Origin: Notospermus geniculatus
Taxonomy: Eukaryota; Nemertea; Pilidiophora; Heteronemertea; Lineidae
Direction of reading: 5' to 3'
NCBI GenBank assembly: GCA_002633025.1
Contig: NMRB01000154.1
Span: forward strand, 367,568 to 431,567
Length of the DNA stretch: 64,000 nt
In this document: in pieces, positions 36,234-45,948 of the stretch
How the letters are laid out: every line of letters begins with the position of its first letter
How positions within the stretch are numbered: the first letter of the stretch is position 1
Translations under genes and position numbers: made by a program
Notes under the pieces: model-generated
What the model was told of the DNA's origin: nothing
The model's database searches: none
Seen by the model: only the letters and a program-made list of their open reading frames with translations

Positions 36234-36570
36234 ATGAACGAACAAGGAACGAAATAGTCCGAGGGAAATGTTACCTTTTTAACACGTTTTATCGTGGTTT
36301 TCACCGAGTGATATGTAGAAGCGATCGCGCCTGGCCGTTTGAGGTGGATCGCTGATGAAATAAAGTGGAATTGTATTGTAAAAGGATGGATTTACCGTCT
36401 GGCTGAACTTAGACTCCCTGGTCGGAAGTGACCTAATCCATGGCACAAAATGTAAGTCCTATTGTACAATCGGCTTATTCCGGCAATCGATGACCATAGA
36501 TAGTTCCTACCGTGCTAAAAAGGTAAATTTTCCCTCAGACTCATTCGTTCATCATGCGTTTCATGGGCGC
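36234..36570. mobile_element. Foldback insert at a catalytic-exon acceptor
   Basis: The text AATGAACGAACAAGGAACGA through GTTACCTTTTTAACAC is mirrored by GTGCTAAAAAGGTAAA through CAGACTCATTCGTTCATCAT. The left end coincides with the point where unit A stops matching unit B, two codons inside the zinc-ligand exon. Confidence 0.75.
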
Positions 36571-38260
36571 AGCCATGTTTAATCAGCCGTTGGCCAATCA
36601 GATTCGGATGCTCTCAGCTGGACACTCGCCACCTAGCGGTAACAAGATTTTGTAGTCTGTTCTACCAGACTCTCTCCTGTAAGAGAGAGAGGCTGGTGAC
36701 GCGAGACTAACCTAGGGCCTATTGGCATGTTCTACCTGATGGTTTTGCTCACCTGGTGGGCTACCTCATGTGATATCGTGTATGCAATGTTATGCCTGGC
36801 AATCGAGTCGTTCTTGATGGTGTACAACGATGTTTCGAAGTAAATGACCAAACCAAAGTTTTCCATTCCCGCGTACATGAAATCATGAAGCCCGATCTGA
36901 TCTGCAAAGTAACACGAGATAAAACTCACCGAAAAATAGGCGTACTCACGAGCAGATAGCTCCAGTTTGCGGCAGGCTTAATGGAGAGGTTAAGAAATCA
37001 CTACGTTAACGATTCGCACTTACGCTAACGTTACTTTTTACATTGCAAATGTACATCAGAAATAGCGTTAGTGTTAGTGCTATCGTTAACGGAGCGGTTT
37101 CTTAACCTCTCGACTAACACTAACCTTACCTTAACGTTACTGTTGCCGTTAGCGGCACAATCTCTTTATCTATGTAGGCCCTATTGTCTTTTGATGAAAT
37201 CATTGAACTCACCTAGCTTTGGTAAATTGTAATCAAATCCGAGGTATTCCTCAGCGAATTCTAACGCCCTTTTCGTCACGTCCAATGCATAATTAGTTTT
37301 CTCCAGGTCGCCTTCTTTTGCCCATATTCGTATCTGTAGGAAAATTATTGCTTCCGAATTAGCACTTTTCTTTGACGCAAGTTGGAATGATTTAGAATTG
37401 GCCGTCATTTGGTGACTTGGAGATAAATATTATTCACTCAATAATCCTTTGTAATGAGACAGTGTTCATTGCTTTTTTGAAAACCTGAACTTCTTGATAA
37501 TTTTGCTAAAAGCATCCAACGTGACATCTGCTTGGCTTCACAATTTAGTACCGTATTTCATTGGTACACAGTACCAAATACATCCAATTAAGTCCAGCCA
37601 ATCAGGTTTCCTGGTTCGGCCTGGCCATTTCTTTTTCGGACAGCTTACCTTCACTCCTTTATTGGTGGTTGTCTCCGTGTACTTGTAATCCGTCAACACC
37701 ACGGCCACAAGATAGGTGGACATGTTTGGAGTGGTAATGAAGCGATCCAATATCCAACCATTTGCCCTTTATTTTGGAAGAAAATGGAAACGATTTATCA
37801 AGAAAGAAGGAAAATAAATTTTTTTAATCTTAGTGACGTTTTGGCTGACCTAGAAAAGCTAATTAATGATGCGGGTAGGTCGCACAGGCGGCTTTTTCAC
37901 GCATAGGCCTACAGGTTCTGAAAAATCCGTCCCTGTTCCTTATAACAAGTACCTGCCTGACGTACCGTGGTGTCGAATCCAGTAGGGGCATATTGGACAG
38001 GGCAATGTGACTTGCTCTCCTCTGGACTGTGACGTCGAAGGTTGATTTCAAGCCTGGTTCGTCAAAGCAGGGGAACGCCCTCCGTGCGTAGTTAGGGGCC
38101 ATATTGGTGACTACCATATGTCTGCAATTCACAATACCCATACGTCTAATAGGAGAAGGTCATGACTTCAGGAATACATGTACATGTACATGTACTTGGA
38201 ATTTTCTTCAGAATAATACATGTTTCAAACGATGTGGAATGCGTCGAAGAGGGCGAGAGG

Positions 38261-38567
38261 TACACAGGCAAAATGACGTACATACGGCGGACGTACAGCT
38301 ACTTTTATATCCGCCGTATAGTACAATGGATCATCCTCTGGACGTCCGGTGTACGTATGGATTACGCACGGAAAATATGTCCGCCGAGTATATGCCGTAC
38401 GTATGGCATACGTACGGCATATCCCGCGTACATACGACGACGTACATACAACTTGAATCTAGCTACTTTTATATACGGTATATATACGCAACTAGGACTG
38501 GCCGACGTATGCCGTATATAGGCCTACGCCATACGTCCGCCAGATATACGTCAATTTCCCTGTGTAC
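38261..38567. mobile_element. Foldback, TACACAGG termini
   Basis: Arms TACACAGGCAAAATGACGTA and TACGTCAATTTCCCTGTGTA, rich in TACGTA and GCCGTA words. Absent from unit B. A 197-codon plus-strand frame (38104-38697) crosses it but is a by-product of the repeat and of antisense exon text. Confidence 0.82.
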
Positions 38568-39581
38568 CAAGAATATTGCGTCCATCCATCGAGGATTGAT
38601 CCAGAGAAAAATCTTACCTCAGTTCGCCCATTTGCGTGTAGTAACTACTGTAATACATTCCCATGAGATTGATCTCAAGTTTTGTCGAGTAACTTAGACG
38701 TATGTGGTACTCCCTTCCTGGTATAGTCAAATAATTTAAGTGAATTATCAAAAATTCCATGCTTGGGTATTCACTCCAGTGGGAAACCCAGCCCCTGGAC
38801 ATCTGACCTGCTTCACCAAACTGTAGGCTGGAATTGTCAACTGTCAGCTCCTTAGCATGCATCACGATCTTCCTTGTTGCTTCACGACAGAGCATTTTAA
38901 TTGTCACGTTTCCTTTTAGGTGGAAATCGAATTCGTTTAGGGAGTATATGTCAGGTTTCAAATCCAAGTTGTAATGGAAGGGTATCATTTTCTTCGGTAG
39001 CCGAATCGACATCCTCGGCTCTTCCGGAATTGTTCCAGCAAACCCTGTGTTAAAGAAACAAAGCGGGGCTGAGTTGAGGAAGATTCCTTTCGAAAACTGG
39101 CTCGTTTCCGATTTTCAATGAGTCGCCATCTTTAAATCGGGTTTCCGTCAATTTCAGTTGGAACGCGCCGTCCTATCAAATTGGTTTTTGATACATCGGG
39201 GGTGACTGGAGGAAGGTTCCTGTCGAAAATGGGATCATCCCGATTTTTTTAATGGCCACCAGAGTCGCCATTTTGAAATCAGGTTTCGTCCGTGGCATCT
39301 TCAGTAAGAACCAGTCATCCGATAGAATATTTAGGTAGCCTATACCTATGTTTCGGGGCGACAAGAGGAAGGTTCTTTTAGAAAATGGGCTTTGGCTGGT
39401 TCCGATTTACAATATGGCCACAGAGCCGCCATCTTGAAACTGATTTCCGTCAATATCAGAGAGAACTAGTCTTTCAATTTTGTGCCAGGAATGTTGGGTT
39501 GACTATGTGGAAGGTTCCTTTCGAAAATGCATATTATTATGCGCCCCTTTTTAAATGTGGCCACCAATCTCAAACTAGCTC

Positions 39582-40370
39582 AAACAATGCCACGCGTTGT
39601 TCTTGTTTTAGCAAGCTACCACACAGTGTAGAAAATACTGATCAGTTAACTTTAAATATACATGTAAATACGTACATACACTGTATGTTATACTAGCTTA
39701 TTATTAAAAGGAAGTTACAAAATCTTTAACGGTAGCAAAGCATTCCGCACGGGTTTGGGAACAACCACGCTGTATCAATCCGTATCTTGCAATTTACACT
39801 GATTTAACAGGTGCTCGTTAGAATGGTGTGGGTGTCAGAAGGTGCAACGGAATGTTGGCCACTTCTAGAAAGCATTTCAGCAGAGATAGCACTAAAAGTA
39901 ATTACTCAGACCTGATGAAGGCCCGATAGGGTCGAAAGCTTGTCTCAATACAACCAAGTTGATTCAAAAGACGGTGTTACCTATTTCATTTCTTCTCTAG
40001 CTTTACCCAATATCAAGAAAAATAACACACAAGCGTGAACATTATGCCACGCGTTGTTCTTGTTTTAGCAAGCTACCACACAGTGTAGAAAATACTGATC
40101 AGTTAACTTTAAATAGGCCTATACATGTAAGTACATACACTGTATGTTAGGCCCCCTATACTAGCTTATTAAAAGGAAGTTACAAACTCTTTAACAGTAG
40201 CAAAGCATTCCGCACGGGTTTGGGAACAACCACGCTGTATCAATCCGTATCTTGTAATTTACACTTATTTAACAGGTGCTCGTTAGAATGGTGTGGGTGT
40301 CAGAAGGTGCAACGGAATGTTGGCCACTTCTAGAAAGCATTTCAGCAGAGATAGCACGAAGTAATTCCAA
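39582..40370. repeat. Tandem duplication, ~320-bp segments
   Basis: The segment beginning ATGCCACGCGTTGTTCTTG occurs at about 39588 and 40044, each copy running through GTGTCAGAAGGTGCAACGGA to GCAGAGATAGCAC. Between them lies a CCTGATGAAGGCCCGATAGG hairpin repeat. Confidence 0.9.
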
Positions 40371-40552
40371 TTAAAAGAACAATGAGCGTGGGTGAAATAG
40401 GTGAAAGGTGAACCACCAGGATCAGGTAAATTTCCTAGAACTCTCTTATCTTTACTGTTTGTAAACATTTGTCTTGTCCGTTCGTGCTTCTATCTTAAAA
40501 CAACAACAATAACAAAGTGCTGGTTTCGAAGTTTCAGATCGAAGAAAACATG

Positions 40553-40668
40553 CATCAACACTGGTCAACAGCCCAACACTGGTCAACAGCCCAACACTGG
40601 TCAACAGCCCAACACTGTTCAACAGCCCAACACTGGTCAACAGCCCAACAGTGGTCAACAGTCCAAGG
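40553..40668. repeat. 18-bp minisatellite, about six units
   Basis: The unit AACACTGGTCAACAGCCC recurs about six times with single-base variants. All six frames stay open because the period is a multiple of three. It lies in aminopeptidase intron 1, with no sign of translation. Confidence 0.93.
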
Positions 40669-41984
40669 TCAACCACTTCCATCATGGAAGAGCAACTTCG
40701 AACTTCCACCTCCGTCTATAACTATATCGTTAATCAATCGGAATCGAAACCTTTAAGTACATGTAGTTTAGAACTGATACTTTTTCTTTTTGGTTACCTA
40801 AAATAATTTTTCGCAAGCTAGGAAAATCATTTGAAAATAAAAGACTTCAGAGCTTCTTCAGAGAAAAAAAATCAGTTCGAGACTTTTAGCATTTGAGGGT
40901 ACATGTAAACAACACGAATCTAAAATTAGTATGGCCTTAGAACAAATAGGCCAAGCAAAAACAAGATAGTCGACGTAAAACTGTTGTATATGATAAAGAA
41001 AGCTCATTATGATGACGTCAGCTGTGTTGTGTCCAATTAGGAGAATCTATGCTATCATGATAGAGTAAATCTGAGTGGTCATATCATGGGCATCTGTCAG
41101 ATAGGCCCTTAATCTCCAGACCTGTCTGAATTTTATCTGAGTGTACACATTTTAGAGAGAGCCGGCAAACTGCCAGAAGTCAGCTGGCTTGAAGACTGCC
41201 AGAGTGTCAACACGTTGATCGTACTTTCAGGAATGGAGAAATGGGGATACTAGAAACAAAATGTCCCGTACAAGTTGGCCAATGATGTGATGAGCAGGTG
41301 AGATCATAGTCAGATCATTGACTCGCACTTCTAGTGGTCTCACGTGCTGTATGTTCAATGGTCGCGTGACCTTGCCTCCTAAGTTTAACTTCTGCGATAA
41401 GGGGTTGTTGTTATGACGGAGGAGAAGGACCATGGGAACAAGGTTGGCTTTCTGCCTTGGCGTGATAGGCCTATATATCATTATGTATATGAATCTCATT
41501 TTTTGCTGAAAGTGGAAATAAAAATGTATAGGCCCAGTTTATTCTAAGTCGACGACCTGTCTCTGTGACAATCTCACTTCCATCGTCTTCCGTTCCGTTC
41601 CGTTCCGCATTTTATGATGGCTCCAGTTGGAAGAATGGAGACTATAAGTGGCGCTGTGAGGAGTTTGTCTCTATAATCTGCAGCGCCACCTAACAGGCAG
41701 ATTATGAGACAGTGGTCAACTGGGGCTTGTGTGTTCACGTGGCTGAACTGTGCAGCCGAATTACGAAGGTCGGGTTCTGGACCTTGTATCAATCAATGAA
41801 TCGATCAAGCAATCAATTTGTCATGTGACTTACAATGCACTTAATCTCGGTCAATCAATGTATATTTTTTTCTTGGTTACATATTTTTACACATTATTCT
41901 ATTTTAAAAGAACGGATTACCTACTCATTTTACTGCAAGACTCAAGTCCGAATCACTCGACAACGACCAAATTTGCGGTTTATT

Positions 41985-42141
41985 CTAAAGGCGGTGACAG
42001 ACTGGCGCGAAAGCAACGCGTCGTGAAAGCGTTCAACCAATCAGGGAGGCGGTAACACGGACCGAAACACCTACCGAAGAATCTGATTGGCGGTACGCCT
42101 ACAGGACGCGTCGCGTACGCGCCAGTCTGTCACCGCCTTAA
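41985..42141. mobile_element. Foldback, AAGGCGGTGACAGACTGGCG termini
   Basis: Arms AAGGCGGTGACAGACTGGCG and CGCCAGTCTGTCACCGCCTT, with inner AACCAATCAG / CTGATTGG mirrored. Confidence 0.88.
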
Positions 42142-42235
42142 GACTGACGGTCGACGGTGTTTTGAAGTCATACAGCTCTGGAAAAAATTATTTCCGAATC
42201 CCACAAAAATTCAACCACTGCAATAATATGCCTAT

Positions 42236-42278
<43 letters not shown>

Positions 42279-42391
42279 NNNNNNNNNNNNNNNNNNNNNN
42301 NNNNNNNNNNNNNNNNNNNNNNNNNNNNNNNNNNNNNNNNNNNNNNNNNNNNNNNNNNNNNNNNNNNNNNNNNCCCCCCCCCCCCCCCCCC
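42236..42391. repeat. (GAT)n tract, N-gap and poly-C
   Basis: About 14 GAT triplets run into 95 Ns (42279-42373), followed by 18 C. The size of the missing sequence is unknown. It lies in aminopeptidase intron 1. Confidence 0.95.
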
Positions 42392-42555
42392 AGTAACATA
42401 TACATGTACCCCGAGAATTGTGGTGCCGAATAATATACGTCACTAGAACATACATTTGCCAACATCCCAGGATAGAAAACTTCTTAGCAAAACATGTTGA
42501 GAGATTTTAAAGTTTCTTTGAATATGAAAACGATATTTTTTCCACAACATCAGAC

Positions 42556-42669
42556 GATCCGCTCGAAACGCCAACGCGAACGTCTATCCTATTTTTGGTG
42601 CTCTCTTCGTGGCATCGAACAATGGCATTGGCGTTCGCCTTGGCGTTTCGGGGAGTTTGCGAAAACTCT
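42556..42669. mobile_element. Foldback, GAAACGCCAACGCGAACG family
   Basis: Third copy of the family at 21974 and 33770, with arms CGAAACGCCAACGCGAACG and CGTTCGCCTTGGCGTTTCGG. Confidence 0.8.
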
Positions 42670-42888
42670 CTATTTGTTTGGTACTCGTGTCGAAATCGGA
42701 AATTTCCGCTCAATGTGAACAACCTTCCATGGCATTGCCTATGCACTGAGCATGCAACTCATTCCGGCATGCTTGCAGAAGGCTGGACCGTGCTTTCCTC
42801 ATGTATACATTGGCGCAGTACAGTTATCCCTGCTGACAAGCACAATTACCTGGCTATTGTTAAGAGTAGTTAGCAGACAACGACTTAC

Positions 42889-42940
42889 CTTGAAATATAC
42901 AGGTTAAGGGAATGACAAGGAGCAAAACTATCCCGAACAT
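42889..42940 (-). CDS. Signal-peptide first exon of M1 aminopeptidase locus
   Basis: The ATG at 42940 opens MFGIVLLLVIPLTCIFQ, a short hydrophobic leader, followed by the donor CAAG|gtaagt (phase 1). Both candidate second exons, unit A at 39044 and unit B at 28082, start with acceptor ..cacag and two bases GG that complete a Gly codon and continue [20 protein letters not shown]. The join is therefore in frame to either unit. A cleavable leader rather than a type II anchor suggests a secreted or otherwise anchored enzyme. No second copy of this exon was seen upstream of unit B, because the duplication ends before reaching it. Confidence 0.8.
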
Positions 42941-43699
42941 GTCGGTATCGTCGCAGTGAACTTCCAGTATCGTGGATGGTCGATGTGTAGGCCCTTTCTT
43001 CCAGTACCGTAGACGATGCAGGGTTTATATTCATGAGAGTTTGGCAATGTTCCTGAAACTCCTGAAGACGTGGGTTTAACCTTCACGGCATGGAATTTAT
43101 TCCTGTTACAAGCACTCACGCGCAGGGAAAATACTGCTATTTCTTCCACCTTTCACGAAAGAAACGGCCGAGTTGAGCGAATAGGTAGGCACAACTAACG
43201 TAAAACAAAAAGTGTACGGTGTGTGTATATAATTTGTCGGTTGATGACCTGCCAATGTTTTTACTATCAGTCAAGATTTGTAAACGCTGACGAGAAAAGT
43301 TCAAAGTTTTCGATTCGATAATGGCCTAGATTTCTCGATTGACGCCCGCCAAATCCTCGGAGGAAGGCCTGGGGCAATCTCGTACCCAGAGATTCGTTAC
43401 GCTCGGACCGAGGTTGTATTTCGCTCCACTATAATTTCTGGAGACGGCTGACGCCTTTTATAAGTGTGATTTGTGGCATCCTGAGCTACATGTATTGTTC
43501 TCTCGCGATGAAAAGATTCCTTTGCACTTCCTGTGCAGGCGATCTTTGTTATGTACCAGGGTTCTGCATTATGCGGCGCGGCGGCATTCGCGAACTCGCC
43601 TTCGACGCGTCTCTTTCCCCGCAACCTTTTTTTTCAGTATCAAATATCTTTTTCACGTGTTTTTGGTGATATTTAGTCATTTTTCTTGTCCTCATGGTA

Positions 43700-43745
43700 T
43701 GATGACAATACAGAGGTACCGGGTTCAAACCCGACCACTGGCACA
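43700..43745 (+). ncRNA. tRNA-like T-arm / B-box (possible SINE remnant)
   Basis: TACCGGGTTCAAACCCGACC forms a 4-bp stem with a canonical GGTTCAAAC B-box; its duplicate is near 46177. The upstream D-arm/A-box text (TGGTATGATG) is poor and there is no complete cloverleaf, so this is at most a tRNA-derived repeat. Confidence 0.25.
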
Positions 43746-44798
43746 TTTTTTCTTTCTTTTATTTTTCCAAAATGGACGTTTAAAACCTATTTTTTTCGAC
43801 AGGTGAGGGCTATGAGAAAACACGTTTTCGGGATGTTTTGAAAAAAATATTTTTGCCGCAACCGTATGCCGGATGCCGGAACGCAAATCGTGCTCTGTTT
43901 AAACGGGACTTAACGGATAAGGGATGTCAGGTAAACACGGCTTTTCGTGGTGCAGCGTCCGTCGTCCGTTGTCCGTTAGCACAGCACGTTTCGTAACTCC
44001 TGGAGCTATTGGCCTGAAACTTTGTACATGTATACCCCCTTGGTCAGATGACCTACGATACGGTTCGGTCCGATTCGATTCTTGGCTTGGCCACTAGGTG
44101 GCCAAAACCGAAAACACAAAAGGTGCAATAACTCCAGAACTCCTGACTGGATCATCTCCAAATTTTTATCATAGGTACATATATATAGGCCTACATCTAA
44201 TAAGGATACATGACGCATTTAACGAGTTTTTGATTTGACCGAGTTTTCAAGGTCACAGAGGTCAAAGTTCAACATTTTGCCATTTGGTGGCACATTTCGT
44301 GGCTATTTGAGCTAGAGTCTTCTAACTTGGTGTGATTATGTATCTACAAAATGTAGGTCCCCTGTATGTTTTCAGTACCGGTAATTTTCGGATTCGAATT
44401 CGAATTCCTGCTCACTGTTTGGCTGCCAGGGTATTTTGATTCGGGAAACCACTATATCTGGCGGCGGCGCCACTGTCAGCCTCGTTCTGAAGTGATTCGC
44501 AGGCATTTACTCCAACATGTCCTATCTCGCTGTGGAAAATAGACTTTTGTTTCTTGTCAGTATGAGTAGTATCCTATAACATCCCCAAATCCTTTTATGC
44601 ATGTTCCTGTGCTCCGACCAAGCCTAGTCACTCTGAGTAGCCTTATCCTTCATTTTCCATGGAGTACCTTGCATATGGTAATTCACTTCCGCTGTCATCT
44701 CCGTCATCATCCGCCTCGTCCTCCTCCAAGGTATCCCGTCCATCGGTGACGGGAAAATCTCCTGACTGTATCAGCACATCCTCATCAACTTGCCATTC

Positions 44799-45946
44799 TT
44801 AATCGTCCAACGCTCTCGATTCAGCAATGGAGTCATCACCAATACTACTGACTTCTTCAAAAGTCTCATAAAATGACCTTGAGGTTCCGCTAGAGGTGTC
44901 GGACGCCATGGACATCGTGTCGTCATCATCGTCATTGGATGGCTTCGCCAAGGTAGACTGGCTTGCTCTGAATCTTTCCCGTGGTTTCGTGGAGAGATCA
45001 CTTGCGTCGGAATCTGAATCGTTCTCTTCAATGATTGCCGCTGGTTTTGAGGGGAGTCGTTTAGCCGTTGGTTCCGAATGGCCCCCAGGCTCTCCGGTAT
45101 CGATCTTCCTCCTCTTCCGGTCAGTATCACTTTCACCCTCCTGCTTCCTCTTCCGATCTCTTCCAGTGTCACCAGACTCTGCCGATGACGATGCCATATC
45201 AGCATCCACCCCAACCGCCGCCTCATCTCTTCCCTTGCCGAACCATTTCCGCCAAATCCGCCCAAGTGGTTCGAGCATGAGTCTTACCCTCCGCCAGTAT
45301 CGTTTACCTCCCTCAACCAAGGACACATGGACCTCCCTAATTACAGGTAAGCCTAATACTCGGTCCTTAAACCTGTATTGCTTTTTGTATGGAACTGGTA
45401 ATTGTTCTATAAGCGAACGTGTCAACTTGTCTCTTTCCTCCCCATTCTTCGGTGGCTCGTTTTTCATAAGAATCTTAAAAAGAACAACCCCGTTAAATCA
45501 AGGCCACGTTTACTGTACGAGTTCCTGAGAGAGCTAATAGATTGGCGCTGATGCTGAGTTGACGATATTAAGTCAGCGCTTAAAACGAACTGGTCGTGCC
45601 AGTCAAAATGGACCCTGTATAAATGCAGCAAATTTCAGCCGGATTGGACTTCAAATATTGCCGCCAGTCGTCCATCTTGAAAAATGTACTTTGGCTCATA
45701 TCATATCAACAATACCACAAAGAAAATTCTAACCTGGTATGATGTTTCCCTGGAACATATTGACTTGACACTTGTTGTTTGTTGTTTTGGTACATTCACC
45801 CAGGTGAACACATGGCCCATGGACCATTTCATTCCAAGGTGTGTCAAGTGTGATTTTTTTACCTACCTCGAAGACATTCACCACCTGTTTTGCCTCCTTC
45901 CCTTTCCCCCAGTCTTTCATGAACGTTACGTAGTCTTTTGAGAGCT
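44799..45946 (-). pseudogene. Duplicated 3' end of NB-ARC gene, truncated
   Basis: It contains the 3' part of the penultimate exon (about 45946-45867, donor gtaggt intact but no acceptor) and a full copy of the last exon (45473-44799, acceptor [14 protein letters not shown] intact). The last exon encodes a 222-residue tail nearly identical to that at 47106-47831. A GAA to TAA change ends it at ALDD, removing the final acidic residues found in the other copy. It could act as an alternative last exon if splicing skips the upstream one; otherwise it is a dead duplicate. Confidence 0.8.
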
Positions 45947-45948
45947 CA

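Larger units (their letters stand above)
28906..39044 (-). pseudogene. M1 aminopeptidase unit A, damaged copy
   Basis: Exons in transcript order: 39044-38618, 38121-37966, 37766-37649, 37333-37213, 36901-36753, remnant 36234-36125, 35279-35136, (66-bp exon missing), 34356-34291, 33670-33465, 33131-33025, 32676-32484, 31967-31820, 31288-31212, 29010-28906. Lengths equal those of unit B and frames are open. Two lesions stand out. The exon with the third zinc ligand has lost its acceptor and its first Trp-Phe codons at a foldback boundary near 36234, and the exon after the catalytic Tyr is deleted. The next usable AG, after AAAAAG near 36273, would insert residues between HEVAHQ and GDIVT and destroy the HEXXH-X18-E spacing. 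It is probably inactive and recently decayed; a noncatalytic product cannot be excluded. Confidence 0.85.
28718..39580. repeat. Segmental tandem duplication, copy A
   Basis: The partner of the 16261-28615 block. Private insertions are at 29446-30912, 30913-31085, 34957-35075, 35370-35478, 35535-35690, 36234-~36570 and 38261-38567. The intron between the two catalytic exons (36235-36715) is not alignable with that of copy B. Confidence 0.95.
43485..45946. repeat. 2.4-kb tandem duplication, copy 1
   Basis: Collinear with 45949-48303. Both begin AGCTACATGTATTGTTCTCT and end at GTTACGTAGTCTTTTGAGAG. The junction at about 45946 lies inside the penultimate exon of the NB-ARC gene, so this copy has only the 3' part of that exon. 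Confidence 0.95.

Noticed and set aside
38104-38697. 197-residue plus-strand ORF
   Set aside because: It is a composite of antisense aminopeptidase exon text and a foldback insertion absent from the paralogous copy.
40553-40668. CRISPR-like array
   Set aside because: Units are contiguous 18-bp repeats without spacers, in an animal intron; it is a minisatellite.
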